Assembly: GCA_963790415.1 (NCBI GenBank)
Contig: CAWBOK010000003.1
Coordinates: 682,001-746,000 of the forward strand
DNA from: JAJZQZ01 sp963790415
GTDB taxonomy: Bacteria > Actinomycetota > Thermoleophilia > RBG-16-64-13
Direction: 5' to 3'
Length of the DNA: 64,000 bases
Positions 35,696 to 45,600 of this stretch are shown here, piece after piece. The translations under genes and the position numbers were made by a program. Positions within the stretch are counted from its first letter, which is position 1, and each line of letters opens with the position of its first letter. The notes beneath the pieces were generated by a model, which was not told the DNA's origin, did not search any database, and saw only the letters and a list, made by a program, of their open reading frames with translations.

Positions 35696-37609
35696 TCCTC
35701 CGGATGAACAAGGTGAGGATCCTCGGCCCCCGGGAGCGGTACCCGGAGGCACTGCGCGTGTTGCAGGACGCGGGGGCGGTCCACCTTACCGTGCCCGGCC
35801 CGGATGGCCGGCTCCTGCCCTTGCGTCTCAGCACGTGGCAGGAACGGGAACACCGTCACCTGCGCCGTCTCCTGGTCGACGTGGAAGCCTTGCTCGAGGC
35901 GCTGCCGGCCGCAGGCAGCGCGGCACCTCCGGCCGCCGGCGCCGCGCCGGAAGCCGGATCGTGCGGCGGTGCCCCCGCCCGGCTCGACCTCACCCGCTGG
36001 GCGCACCTGGTCCGGAGTCTGCAGCCCGACGTCCTGCGCCTGCGGGGGGAGATGGCGGCCCTGGTCGAGGAGGACGCCCTGCTCGTCAAGTACCGGCCCT
36101 TCCTCTCGACCTTCGAGGTGATACTCCGGAGCGAACGGGCATGGCCTCACATCGCCGCCTATCACGTCGATCCTGCCGGCTCACGAGGAGTCGGCGGTGG
36201 CCGGGCTGAAGGCGGCGCTGACAGCGGTGATGGGGGAAGGGTTCGCTGTGGAGACCCGGGGCCTGCCGGGCGGCGACACGGCCCTCCTCATGCTGGTGCC
36301 TGAGGCGGAGGCGGCGCGGGTGGAGAGTCTGTTGGCTGCCGCCGGAGTCCACGAGATACCGGTGCCCTCCGGGTACGAGGCTCGTTCGCTTGCCCAGGCG
36401 CTGCCGCGCATGATGGACCGGCTGGAGTCCATCCCGGGGGAGTTGCAGACGCGGGAGGAGGAGCTGGCCGGCCTGGCCGCCCAGTATCGCGACGAGCTGT
36501 GCCAGGCGCGGCGTGGGCTGCACAACCGTCTGCGCACGCTGGACGCGATGCCGCTGCTGGGTGCCACCCAGCGGGTGTTCGTGATCGAGGGATGGGTGCC
36601 CGTCTCCGAGGGCGGGCGCCTCGCCGGATCGTTGACTGCGTCCCTGGGTGGGGAGGTGGTCCTGGAGATCGTCGATCGCGACCCCCGGGACGAGGACGTG
36701 CCCGTGTCCCTGCACAACCCGGGGTGGTTGCGGCCGTTCGAGATCATCGTACGGCTGCTGCCCCTGCCGCGCTACGGGACCGTGGACCCGACCCTGTTGG
36801 TGGCCGTCTTCTTCCCGCTGTTCTTCGGGTTCATGCTGGGGGACGTCGGATACGCCCTCGTTCTGGGGGCGCTGGCGCTCGTTCTGGCCTGGCGCTCGGG
36901 CCCGGGCTCGACTCTGCGCTCGATCGCGGTGGTGGCTGGGGCCTGCGCGCTTTGGGGCCTGGTCTTCGGGGTGGCTTTCGGTGAGGCGCTCGGCGATCTG
37001 GGACGCGAGCGTCTCGGGCTGCACGCCGTGGTCTTCGATCGGGAACAGTCGCTCGAGACTCTACTGCTGCTCGCGATCGCAGTGGGCTTCGTCCACGTGC
37101 TGCTGGGTCTGGGATTGGGGGTGTTCACCGCGCGTCGCCATCCGCGGCAGGCGGCGGCGCGGGCCTTGACCGCCGGTATCGTCGTGGCGGGGGTGGTGGC
37201 CCTCGGAGTGCTGGCCAGATACCTTCCGGAGACGGCCCTCCTGCCCGCCGTGGCGGTGCTGGCCGTTGCCCTGGTGGCACTCGTGGCCGTCGAAGGGGTC
37301 CTGGCGATCATCGAGCTGCTCTCGACCTTCGGGAACATCCTCTCCTACGCGCGGCTCATGGCCATCGGTACCGCCTCTGCGATGCTGGCTGTCGTCGCCA
37401 ACGATCTGGGGAGCGCCATCAGCCTGCCCGTGCTGGGAGTCTTGGTGGCCGTTCTCTTCCACCTGGTCAACTTCGCTCTGGGGCTGTTCAGTCCCACCAT
37501 TCATTCCCTGCGGCTTCACTACGTGGAGTTCTTCGGGAAGTTCTACGCACCCGGGGGAGTGCCCTACCGACCCTTCGGCCACTGGGACCCCGGGGCCGAG
37601 CGGACGTAG
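35692..37609 (+). CDS. ntpI: V/A-type ATPase subunit I (stator a subunit), one frame shift
   Basis: Membrane stator that forms the ion half-channels, reconstructed length about 638 residues. The soluble arm begins MNKVRILGPRERYPEALRVL and includes EERLR-type helices; after about 36172 reading continues in the next frame (ILPAHEESAVAGLKA), one extra base near GTCGATCC. The C-terminal part has seven membrane helices with the family signature YGTVDPTLLVAVFFPLFFGF, MLGDVGYALVL and LLSTFGNILSYARLMAIG, which contains the essential Arg. As the rest of the operon is intact, the shift is probably a sequence error. Confidence 0.85.
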
Positions 37610-37632
37610 CGTCGAGACGAGGAGGAGGGATC

Positions 37633-37851
37633 ATGGAGTTCATAGCCGTGACCATAGGAGCGGCGCTGGCTGTCGGTTTGTCGGCGCTGGCCACGGGTTG
37701 GGCGCAGTCGAAGATCGGAGCGGCCGGGGCCGCCACCATCGCGGAGAAGCCGGAGCTCACGTCCACGATGATCATCATGTTGGCCATCCCGGAGACCATG
37801 GTGATCCTTGGTTTCGTGGTGGCGGTGCTGATCCTGCTGCGGGTCGCGTAG
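37633..37851 (+). CDS. ntpK: V/A-type ATPase subunit K (rotor ring)
   Basis: Proteolipid of 72 residues with two membrane helices, the single-hairpin type. The ion-binding carboxylate is Glu54 in MLAIPETMVILGF. Gln25 in helix one and Thr55 next to the Glu are the kind of side chains found in sodium-binding rings, so a sodium pump is possible, but this cannot be settled by eye. GAGGAGGGATC precedes the ATG. Confidence 0.92.
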   Translation: MEFIAVTIGAALAVGLSALATGWAQSKIGAAGAATIAEKPELTSTMIIMLAIPETMVILGFVVAVLILLRVA

Positions 37852-37869
37852 CGAGGGGGAGATGGGGCC

Positions 37870-38454
37870 GTGGCTCTGGCTGAACTGATCGCCGCCCTGG
37901 AGCGGGCAGCGGCGGAGGAGGTCCGGCGCATCGGCGAGGAGGCGGATGCGGAACTCGCCCGGCTGGGCGAGGAGGTCCGCACCCGCCTGGACGGCAGGCG
38001 GGAGTCTGAGCGGGCCCGGTTGCAGGAGCGGATCCGCGGCGAAACAGAGCTGCGTCTGAGCGCGGCCCGCTCGGAGGGACGGCGCCGAGTGCTCGCGGCG
38101 CGGGATGGGATGCTCGATCGGCTGTTGGAAGCGGCCCGGGGGTCTTTGCCGGAAGCTCTCGCCGATTCGAGATACCTGGAGACGCTGCCGGCCGCGCTCG
38201 AGCGGGCGCTCGGTTTCCTGCCGGACGGCGGAGTGGTCCTCTGCTCCCCGGAGATCGCGTCGGCGGTGCGTGAGTCGTTAGGTGGGTTCGCGGGTGTGGA
38301 GGTGCGCCCGGGGCTGGACGCGGGCTCCGGCTTCATCGCTTCTTCGATCGACGAGTCCGTGAGCGTGGATGGCACTCTGGAAGCACGTCTGGCGGGTGTG
38401 TGGCCGGAGCTTGCAATACACATCGGAGGCTTGGTGGAAGAGAGGGCCGAGTGA
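37870..38454 (+). CDS. ntpE: V/A-type ATPase subunit E
   Basis: Peripheral stalk subunit of 194 residues. A long N-terminal charged helix (LIALERAAAEEV-like repeats of Glu/Arg to about residue 75) leads into the globular C-terminal domain with GVVLCSPEIASAV and LDAGSGFIASSIDESVSVDG, typical of subunit E. It pairs with subunit H. GTG start; the stop overlaps the next GTG. Confidence 0.88.
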   Translation: MALAELIAALERAAAEEVRRIGEEADAELARLGEEVRTRLDGRRESERARLQERIRGETELRLSAARSEGRRRVLAARDGMLDRLLEAARGSLPEALADSRYLETLPAALERALGFLPDGGVVLCSPEIASAVRESLGGFAGVEVRPGLDAGSGFIASSIDESVSVDGTLEARLAGVWPELAIHIGGLVEERAE

Positions 38455-39461
38455 AGCCGAGCTGGGAAGATCTCGACAGCAGGGCCGCCGGGCTGGCGAG
38501 CCGGCTTCTCGACCGGTCGCAGTTGGAGAGGCTCGATGCCTCCGCCGACCTCGACGGTGTGGCCTCCGGTTTGGAGGAGGCCGGGTTCGCTCTGCCGGTC
38601 GGAGGGCCCTCCGAGGGGCCGGCGGCTCTGGAGCTGGCAGTGCGCCGCGAGGCGGCTCGTCGCCTTGCATTGCTGGCACGCTGGAGCGGCCCGCGGGCCC
38701 CGGTGCTGGGCGTGATCTTCGAGGATGAGGAGCGGCGCGCACTCCGCGTGCTTCTGCGCGGTGCGGTGCAGGGTGTGCCGGCGGCTTCGCGTCTATCCGG
38801 GCTTCTGCCCACTCCCCGGTTGCCGGAGCGGGCTCTCGAGGAGCTCGCGGGACAGCCAGGGCCGGCGGCCATAGGCGCCATGCTGTCGAGCTGGGGCCAC
38901 CCGTTCGGCCCGCCCATTCTCCGGGCCGCGCGCGGAGTGCGCCCCGACATCCTGCAACTGGAGCTGGCCCTCAACCGGGCCTGGGCGGCGCGCGCAGTCG
39001 CGGCCGCCCCGGCGGGCGGCGAGGCGCTGAAGGCCCACGTGCGCCGTACCCTCGACCTGGACAATGCGCTGACCGCGTTGACCTTCGCCCTCCACGGGGG
39101 TGAGAACCAAGCGGACGAGCACTTCCTGGAAGGCGGCGAGCTGCTCGAACGGCGGACCTTCGGGCGGATCGCGGCGGGCGAGGCGGCGGCCGCCGCGCCC
39201 AGCGCGGCCGCCGCCTTCCACGGTACTCGGTACCAGCCCGTGTTCGCCAAGCTCGACGAGGATTGGACTCGACTCGAAGAGGCCCTGCTGGCGGCACACG
39301 TCGAGGAGCGCCGCGCCGCCGTTCTGCGCGACCCACTGGGGACCGCGCCGATCGCCTCGTTCGCGTTGCGGCAGCGCTTGGAGCTGTTGAGGATCGGACG
39401 GTCCATCTGGCGGGCCGCCATGCGGGCCCGCCCGATGCTCCGGGCGGGAGGTACTCAGTGA
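38451..39461 (+). CDS. ntpC: V/A-type ATPase subunit C
   Basis: All-helical central connector (subunit C/d) of 336 residues that sits between rotor ring and stalk. Weakly conserved but recognisable by position, size and helices such as LELAVRREAARRLALLARWS, EVRNLRxI-like RRTLDLDNALTALTF and a late RIGRSIWRAAMRARPML. GTG start in a GTGA overlap with subunit E; a GTG-overlap with subunit F follows. Confidence 0.82.
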   Translation: MKPSWEDLDSRAAGLASRLLDRSQLERLDASADLDGVASGLEEAGFALPVGGPSEGPAALELAVRREAARRLALLARWSGPRAPVLGVIFEDEERRALRVLLRGAVQGVPAASRLSGLLPTPRLPERALEELAGQPGPAAIGAMLSSWGHPFGPPILRAARGVRPDILQLELALNRAWAARAVAAAPAGGEALKAHVRRTLDLDNALTALTFALHGGENQADEHFLEGGELLERRTFGRIAAGEAAAAAPSAAAAFHGTRYQPVFAKLDEDWTRLEEALLAAHVEERRAAVLRDPLGTAPIASFALRQRLELLRIGRSIWRAAMRARPMLRAGGTQ

Positions 39462-39817
39462 CGGCTCGAGGCCACGTCCGAGAGGTGGGCAGCTATGAGG
39501 TGCGCGTCATCTGTCGGACTGAGGCCGCGACCGGCTTCCTACTCGCAGGCCTCGACGTCGTGGAAGTGGGCGATCAGGAAGAGGGGGCCCACCGTCTGAC
39601 CGCCCTGATGGAACAGCCGAAGGTGGGAGTCGTCCTCATGGAAGACGGACTGTACGAGGGGCTCGGCGAGGAACTCGTCCGCGATCTCGGCCGCCGGGTG
39701 CTGCCCATGGTGGTGCCCTTTCCCGGGCCGGGACGGAGGGGGTCCCTCACCGGTCCGGAGGAGTACATCGTGGAGATGCTGCGTCAGGCCATAGGCTACC
39801 GGGTGAGGTTGCGGTGA
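39458..39817 (+). CDS. ntpF: V/A-type ATPase subunit F
   Basis: Small Rossmann-like central stalk subunit of 119 residues: VICRTEAATGFLLAGLDVVE, then VGVVLMEDGLYEGLGEELV and a C-terminal helix PEEYIVEMLRQAIGYRVRL. Start at the GTG overlapping the subunit C stop. Acts as the moving regulator at the rotor axis in the family. Confidence 0.88.
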   Translation: MTARGHVREVGSYEVRVICRTEAATGFLLAGLDVVEVGDQEEGAHRLTALMEQPKVGVVLMEDGLYEGLGEELVRDLGRRVLPMVVPFPGPGRRGSLTGPEEYIVEMLRQAIGYRVRLR

Positions 39818-41715
39818 GCGGCGATCACGAGACCGGCGCGGGCACCATCTGGTCGGATCCGCCGGTCGTGCCGCGGGAACTTGCGTCGACCGCGGCGCCC
39901 GTGGTCGCGCCCGTGGCCCGGCTCGTGCGCATCACCGGTTCGCTGGCCATGGCCCGGCCCCTGCGCGGGGCCGCCCTCTACGAGCTCGTCCGCGTCGGCG
40001 AGCAGGGGCTCCTCGGAGAGGTCATCCGCCTCGACGGCGACGTCGGCACTATCCAGGTGTACGAAGACACTTCCGGTCTGGCCACGGGCGAGCCCGTGGC
40101 CCTCACCGGGTCGCCGCTGACGGCGGCCTTGGGTCCGGGGCTGCTCGGCTCCATCGTCGATGGGGTGGGACGTCCGCTCAACCGGCTGGCCGAGGTGTCC
40201 GGCGACTTCCTGCGGGCGGGGCTGACCGCTTCCACCCTCGACCCGCACGCGGTGTGGACCTTCGTGCCGGCGGTCGCCGCCGGCGACGCGGTGGAGGGCG
40301 GAGACGTCCTGGGCGACGTGAAGGAGCGCTCCAGCTTCGCTCATCGGGTACTGGTGCCACCGGATATCGGTGGTCGGATCGCGGAGATCCGGGAGGGTGA
40401 GATGCCGGCCGACGAGGCCGTCGCGCTGCTCGAGGGCGGCGCGTCACTTCATCTCGGGCACGCCTGGCCCGTGCGCCGGCCACGCCCCGCGAGCCGGCGG
40501 CTGCCCTCGGACCGGCCGTTCGTCACGGGGCAACGCGTCTTCGACTTCCTATTCCCGGTGGCCGAGGGGGGCACCGTGGCCGTGCCGGGTGGCTTCGGGA
40601 CGGGCAAGACCGTGATCGAGCAGACCCTGGCGAAGCACGCCGCCGCCGACGTCGTGATCTATGTGGGCTGCGGCGAGCGGGGGAACGAGATGGCCGAGGT
40701 ATTGAACGAGTTCCCAAGCCTGATCGATCCCCGCACCGGGCTCTCCCTTATGGACCGCACGATCTTGGTGGTCAACACCTCGAACATGCCGGTGGCGGCA
40801 CGGGAGGCGTCGGTGTACCTGGGCATGACCTATGCCGAGTACTACCGCGATATGGGCTACGGGGTGGCTCTCATGGCCGATAGTCTCTCCCGCTGGGCCG
40901 AGGCTCTGCGCGAGCTGAGCTCCCGCCTCCAAGAGATGCCGGGGGAGGAGGGCTATCCCACCTACCTGGGCAATCGCGTGGGCGCTTTCTACGAGAGGGC
41001 CGGCCGGGTGGTCGCGGCCGGAAGCCCCGAGCGGACCGGCGCCATCACCTTCATCGGGGCCATCTCACCCCCAGGAGGGGACTTCTCCGAGCCGGTGACG
41101 CAGGCCGCGCTCCGCGTCGTGGGGGGACTGTGGGCGTTGGACGCTGGGCTGGCCCACCAGCGCCAGTTCCCGGCTGTGGATTGGGAGGTCAGCTACTCGC
41201 TCTACGCCGACTCGCTCGCCCCTTGGTTCGTCGAGCACTGCGGAGCGGACTGGCCAGAGCTGCGGGGGGCGGTGCTGCAACTGCTGCAGGGCGACCGGGA
41301 GCTGCGCGACATCGCGGGGTTGGTCGGTGTGGAAGCCCTGCAGGATACCGACCGGGTGGTTCTCGACGTGGCCGCTCTGGTGCGCGAGACGCTGCTCGGC
41401 CAGAGTGCCTACGATCCCAACGACGCCGTCTCCTCGCTGGAGAAGACGAGGGCGCTGGCTGCGCTGTCCTTGGCACTCTACAGTACCATCCTGCGGCTGC
41501 TCGAGGAGGGTGCCGCCTACGAAGCGTTGGACATCGGCGCTGCCAGGCACGCGTTGCTCGCCCTCCGTAACAGCGGCCCCGGCGACGTGGAGGCCCGTGC
41601 ACGGGACGTCGAACGGCTGATCGCCCTCCTGGGAACGGAGAAGCCGGAAGGCGAGGAGGCCGGGGCGACGCCGGTCGAGTCCACGGCGGCCGAGGACAAG
41701 GAAGCACGGGCATGA
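39814..41715 (+). CDS. ntpA: V/A-type ATPase catalytic subunit A
   Basis: Catalytic subunit of 633 residues. P-loop GGFGTGKTVIEQ at about residues 259-270, GCGERGNEMAEVLNEFP with the catalytic Glu, LMADSLSRWAEALRELS and the 90-residue non-homologous bulge typical of A subunits (from PHAVWTFVPAV to GHAWPVRRPRP). The C-terminus has an acidic extension of about 25 residues (EKPEGEEAGATPVESTAAED). GTG start overlapping subunit F. Confidence 0.96.
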   Translation: MSGDHETGAGTIWSDPPVVPRELASTAAPVVAPVARLVRITGSLAMARPLRGAALYELVRVGEQGLLGEVIRLDGDVGTIQVYEDTSGLATGEPVALTGSPLTAALGPGLLGSIVDGVGRPLNRLAEVSGDFLRAGLTASTLDPHAVWTFVPAVAAGDAVEGGDVLGDVKERSSFAHRVLVPPDIGGRIAEIREGEMPADEAVALLEGGASLHLGHAWPVRRPRPASRRLPSDRPFVTGQRVFDFLFPVAEGGTVAVPGGFGTGKTVIEQTLAKHAAADVVIYVGCGERGNEMAEVLNEFPSLIDPRTGLSLMDRTILVVNTSNMPVAAREASVYLGMTYAEYYRDMGYGVALMADSLSRWAEALRELSSRLQEMPGEEGYPTYLGNRVGAFYERAGRVVAAGSPERTGAITFIGAISPPGGDFSEPVTQAALRVVGGLWALDAGLAHQRQFPAVDWEVSYSLYADSLAPWFVEHCGADWPELRGAVLQLLQGDRELRDIAGLVGVEALQDTDRVVLDVAALVRETLLGQSAYDPNDAVSSLEKTRALAALSLALYSTILRLLEEGAAYEALDIGAARHALLALRNSGPGDVEARARDVERLIALLGTEKPEGEEAGATPVESTAAEDKEARA

Positions 41716-43115
41716 CCCGGCAGGACATGCACCCGCTCCCCCGCATCTATCGGGGAGTCTCCGCCGCCGCCGGACCGCTCCTCTACCTCACGGGCGTCCG
41801 CCGGGCGATACTGGGCGAGTGGGTGTCGGTGAGGTCGGCCGGGCAGACGCGGCGCGGACAGGTCATCGACGCGGGAGAGGAGATCACGGTCATCCAGGTG
41901 CTCGAGGAGACCCTGGGCCTTCCTCCGGCGCAGACCGAGGTGGTCATGAGCGGCACTACCGCGCGCGTCCCGGTGGGGCGGGAGCTGCTCGGGCGGATAC
42001 TCAGCGGGACCGGGGCGCCGCTCGACGGGCTTCCCGCGCCCGTGGGCGAGGATCTGCGACCCATCTGGGGCGAGCCGTTGAACCCGGCCCGCCGCACGCG
42101 CCCGGGGGACTTCGTGGAGACAGGCGTGTCGGCCATCGACGGCATGAACACGTTGGTGCGCGGTCAGAAGCTGCCCGTGTTCTCCGGACCCGGGCTCCCC
42201 GGCCTGGAGCTGGCGGTCGAGATCGTGGAGAACGCGCGCGCGCCTCGGGGCGAGCCGTTCGCCGTCATCTTCGTGGGGGTGGGCATCACCGCGCGCGAGA
42301 CGCATCTCTTCCTCGACCGTTTCCAGGGGAGCGGCGCGTCGGAGTGGGGGGTCGTGTACCTGAGCGAAGCCCGCGACCCGACTATCGAACGGCTGCTGGC
42401 ACCGCGGGTGGCTCTGGCCGAGGCGGAGTTCCTAGCCTTCGAGGCGGGCATGCATGTGCTCGTGGTCATCGCCGACATGACCTACTACTGCGAAGCCCTC
42501 AGGGAGATCGCCACTGCCCGCGAGGAGATCCCCGGGCGTAGGGGATACCCGGGCTACATGTACACCGATCTCGCCGGCATCTTCGAGCGCGCGGGTGCGG
42601 TGCAGGGGCGCGAAGGTTCCCTCACCCAGATCCCCATCGTCACCATGCCCGACAACGACATCACCCACCCCATCCCCGATCTCACGGGGTACATCACCGA
42701 GGGCCAGCTCGTACTGAGCGGGGACCTCCATCGCAAAGGCGTCTTCCCTCCGGTGGATGTGCTGCCCTCGCTCTCTCGTCTGATGAACGCCGGCATCGGA
42801 CGGGACAAGACCGCTCCGGAGCACCGCGAATGGGCCAACCAGCTGTACGCGGTGTACGCTCGGGGCCGGGAGGCCCGGCTGATGGCCGCCGTGGTGGGGG
42901 AGTCGGGCCTGGGCGAACCGGACCGGAGGGCCATGGCTTTCGCCGAGCGCTTCGAGCGGGAGTTCATCGGCCAAGGCCGGACTCGGCGCGATATCGGGAC
43001 GACCATCGAGCTCGGCTGGCGACTGCTGGAAAGCCTGCCCCGGGAGGATCTGCTGCGCATCAGCGACGCCGCCTGGGCCGCGCGCGCCGCCGCAAGAACT
43101 GAGGCCGCGTCATGA
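41712..43115 (+). CDS. ntpB: V/A-type ATPase regulatory subunit B
   Basis: Non-catalytic nucleotide-site subunit of 467 residues. It lacks a true P-loop, as expected (GQKLPVFSGPGLPGLELA), and has the B-subunit landmarks FVETGVSAIDGMNTLVRGQK, VVIADMTYYCEALREI and PGRRGYPGYMYTDLA with the interface Arg. ATG in ATGA overlap with subunit A and again with subunit D. Confidence 0.96.
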   Translation: MTRQDMHPLPRIYRGVSAAAGPLLYLTGVRRAILGEWVSVRSAGQTRRGQVIDAGEEITVIQVLEETLGLPPAQTEVVMSGTTARVPVGRELLGRILSGTGAPLDGLPAPVGEDLRPIWGEPLNPARRTRPGDFVETGVSAIDGMNTLVRGQKLPVFSGPGLPGLELAVEIVENARAPRGEPFAVIFVGVGITARETHLFLDRFQGSGASEWGVVYLSEARDPTIERLLAPRVALAEAEFLAFEAGMHVLVVIADMTYYCEALREIATAREEIPGRRGYPGYMYTDLAGIFERAGAVQGREGSLTQIPIVTMPDNDITHPIPDLTGYITEGQLVLSGDLHRKGVFPPVDVLPSLSRLMNAGIGRDKTAPEHREWANQLYAVYARGREARLMAAVVGESGLGEPDRRAMAFAERFEREFIGQGRTRRDIGTTIELGWRLLESLPREDLLRISDAAWAARAAARTEAAS

Positions 43116-43783
43116 GCGCCGTCGAGCGGATGGCGGCCTCCCGCATGAACTTGATCCGCGCTCGGAGGCGTCTGGCGCAGGTGGAGAGGGGTGTCGACCT
43201 GCTCCGGCGCAAGCGGGAGGCGCTCGTTAGCGAGCTCTTCAAGACGGCGCGTCCCGCCGTCGATGCCCGAGTGCGCATAGAGGAACGGACAGCCCGCGCC
43301 TACACGGTGCTCGTCGAGGCTCTCGCGCTCCAGGGGCAACCCGGGCTGCGGGCGCTGGGATGGCCGGGGCGCGATCTCCGCGTCGACATCCGTCCCGGGC
43401 AGGTGTGGGGTGTTCCCGTCTCCGACATCGAGGCGCGTCCCCCTCTGGGCCGCACCCCCGGAGCCCGCGGAGCCCCGCCCGGCTCGACGGGCTTGGCGGC
43501 GGCTGCGGCGGCCCGCGAGTTCGAGCTGCTGGCCGACCTTCTCCTCGATGCCGCCCCGCGCGAGATGTTGTTGCGCCGGCTGGGAGAGGCGGTGTCCCAG
43601 ACATCGCGGCAGGTGAACACGCTCGAGTTGCGCGTCGCCCCCGGACTCTCGGCGCAGCTCGACTCGATCAGACGTACTCTCGACGAGCGCGAGCGCGAGG
43701 AGCGTCTGCGTCTCAAGCATCTGATGAGCCGCAAGGGCCGCCGGGGGATCGCCGCTCCCTCCAACCCGCCGGCAGGCGGGTGA
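43112..43783 (+). CDS. ntpD: V/A-type ATPase subunit D
   Basis: Central rotor shaft of 223 residues, an antiparallel coiled coil. The start MAASRMNLIRARRRLAQVER and GVDLLRRKREALVSELF is the family signature; the C-terminal helix has QTSRQVNTLELRVAPGL and ends in a charged EREREERLRLKHL. Last gene of the operon; no terminator hairpin is apparent afterwards. Confidence 0.93.
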   Translation: MSAVERMAASRMNLIRARRRLAQVERGVDLLRRKREALVSELFKTARPAVDARVRIEERTARAYTVLVEALALQGQPGLRALGWPGRDLRVDIRPGQVWGVPVSDIEARPPLGRTPGARGAPPGSTGLAAAAAAREFELLADLLLDAAPREMLLRRLGEAVSQTSRQVNTLELRVAPGLSAQLDSIRRTLDEREREERLRLKHLMSRKGRRGIAAPSNPPAGG

Positions 43784-43828
43784 TGCGCACGTAGTCATCG
43801 CCCCCCTCGCGCGCCGGGGACCTCGAAC

Positions 43829-43936
43829 TTACCCCAGATGCCCGCCGAACCACTCCATGGCCAGCTTGGCGGCCTTCTCCAGCCACTCCTCGTTGTAGAT
43901 GTCGAAATGGTCGACGGGGAACTTCTCCATACGCGT
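43829..43936 (-). pseudogene. Remnant of an alpha/beta-hydrolase C-terminus
   Basis: Only the last 35 or so residues are recognisable: MEKFPVDHFDIYNEEWLEKA and KLAMEWFGGHLG, the end of alpha/beta hydrolases with the catalytic His in VDHFDIY. Upstream coding is unrelated and belongs to other frames of the epimerase gene, so the rest of the gene has been lost. Confidence 0.55.
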
Positions 43937-43961
43937 GGGTCCCCCCGCGCGTGCAGTGCCG

Positions 43962-44906
43962 TCAGTCCTTTGGCGGCCGCTCCCGATACCAGGCGACCGT
44001 GCGCTCCATGCCGGTCTGGATGGGCGTCGCCGAGAGGCCGAACTCGTGCTCGATCCGCGACGAGTCGACCACGAACGGCGCCGTGAACTCATAGGTCAAC
44101 TCGACTCCCTCCCGAAGCGCGGGCACGAACAGTCCGAGGAGGCGCATCATCAGGGGGGAGGCCACGCTGACCCCGGGGGCCGTGCCCAGAACGCGACACG
44201 CCTCGGCGACCATCTCGCCTTGGGTCTTCGCGGGGGCGTGCGGGGCGATCCAGACCTGACCGAGCGCCTCGGGGCGCGTGCCCAGTGCCGCCGCCGCGCG
44301 GCCCACGTCCTCGATGTAGGCGAAGGAGTGCGGCATCTTCGCCGAACCGCCGATCTGGGCCTTCTTGCCGGCGATGAGCCTGCCGAAGACCACCTCTCCG
44401 AGTGCGGAGGCCACCACCCCTGGTCCGTAGTAATCGCTGGATCGCAGCGCAGCCGCCTGCACATCGCCCCGCTCGTGTGCCGCCATGACCTCCTCGGCCA
44501 TCCGTTGCCGCAGCGCTCCCTTCTTCGAGACCGGGGCCACGAGTGAGTCCTCGGTCATCGTTTTCGAGGAGTCGTACATGTACAGGTTCTCGAGCGACAC
44601 GTAGCGTGCCCCCGCCGACTTGGCGGCGGCAAGCGCGCCGGCCTGGAGGCCGGGGAACTGCTCGTGCCACAGGTGGTAGGGCGGATTGAGCGCCTGGTAG
44701 ACCACGCCCGCCCCCGCGGCCGCCGTGGCGGCCTGTGGCGGATCGGAGGCGTCGGCCTGTGCCATCTCCACATCGGCGGGCATGAGATCGGGGCGCTTCC
44801 CGGAGCGGTTCACCGCGCGCACGGCGTAGCCCTGTTCTCTGAGTGCCCGCGCGGTCCAGCACCCCGCGGGGCCGGTTCCGAAGATGACGTGCAGTTCGTC
44901 AGACAT
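43962..44906 (-). CDS. NAD(P)-dependent epimerase/dehydratase-like protein
   Basis: Extended short-chain dehydrogenase fold, 314 residues. The cofactor loop is VIFGTGPAGCWTARALREQG, a G-x-G-x-x-G variant near residue 9. Substrate-side features include VYQALNPPYHLWHEQFPGLQ and LRSSDYYGPGV. The usual Y-x-x-x-K is not obvious (the nearest is MYDSSKT), so it may be a reductase-like or regulatory NmrA-type member. It overlaps the upstream flavodoxin-like gene by eight bases and belongs to the same leftward unit. Confidence 0.8.
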   Translation of the reverse strand: MSDELHVIFGTGPAGCWTARALREQGYAVRAVNRSGKRPDLMPADVEMAQADASDPPQAATAAAGAGVVYQALNPPYHLWHEQFPGLQAGALAAAKSAGARYVSLENLYMYDSSKTMTEDSLVAPVSKKGALRQRMAEEVMAAHERGDVQAAALRSSDYYGPGVVASALGEVVFGRLIAGKKAQIGGSAKMPHSFAYIEDVGRAAAALGTRPEALGQVWIAPHAPAKTQGEMVAEACRVLGTAPGVSVASPLMMRLLGLFVPALREGVELTYEFTAPFVVDSSRIEHEFGLSATPIQTGMERTVAWYRERPPKD

Positions 44907-45600
44907 GGTGTTGTCCTCCAGGTGAGCCTGAGCGTGACGCGTACGGTGCCGCGAACCGCTTCTCCCAGGCCCCGTTCTTCTTCAGTTGCCCGTTCCAGTA
45001 GAACTGCGTCACCGGTACCCGCAGGGCGATCGACGTCAGCGCGGCCCTTGCCGGCGAGAAACGCTCGACCCTGGCGACGCGCTCGAGGATGGTGGCATCG
45101 AATCGGCCGTCGGCCGCGAGCGATCCGCCGAGAGACCGGAGATGTCCCCACAGTTTCCGGTTCGCCTCCTCGGGCATCGCCTGGAGCGCCTCGCCGCCCC
45201 CGCGCACGATCGTTCCCGCGTACTCGCACCCCAGCCGGGCCGCGAGCTTCTTCAGGTAGCGTTCGAGGGGTCGCGAATGCAGCGCCTCGGTGAATCCGGA
45301 CTGCACCAGGAATCCGAGACGCGGATTGTCGTGGCGTCCGACGTATGGGGCAAGGGTCTCGATGTAGGTCTTGACCAGCGCGGGCATCGAGTCGGTGTAG
45401 AGGGGCATGCCGAGCACCACGGTGTCGGCCGCGCCGAACGCCTCGACGGCACGTTCCGCATCGGCCCGCCGCGCCAGATGCAGCACCTCGGGCTCATCTC
45501 CACCCGCGCTCTGCCAGCCTTCGCCGAGGCGTGTGAGCATCATCATCGAGTTCGAGCGTGGCCCTCTCGGCGAGCCGTTAAGCAGCAGCAGAGAGTGCAT
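44899..45600 (-). CDS. Flavodoxin-like NAD(P)H oxidoreductase
   Basis: FMN-dependent reductase family, 233 residues. The phosphate loop LLLNGSPRGPRSNSMMM is at the N-terminus and VVLGMPLYTDSMPALVKTYIE holds the flavin ring region. The last 90 residues go beyond the core fold. It lies second in the TetR-controlled leftward operon, after another flavodoxin-like gene, so the two may act in the same redox detoxification. Substrate unknown. Confidence 0.78.
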   Translation of the reverse strand: MHSLLLLNGSPRGPRSNSMMMLTRLGEGWQSAGGDEPEVLHLARRADAERAVEAFGAADTVVLGMPLYTDSMPALVKTYIETLAPYVGRHDNPRLGFLVQSGFTEALHSRPLERYLKKLAARLGCEYAGTIVRGGGEALQAMPEEANRKLWGHLRSLGGSLAADGRFDATILERVARVERFSPARAALTSIALRVPVTQFYWNGQLKKNGAWEKRFAAPYASRSGSPGGQHHV

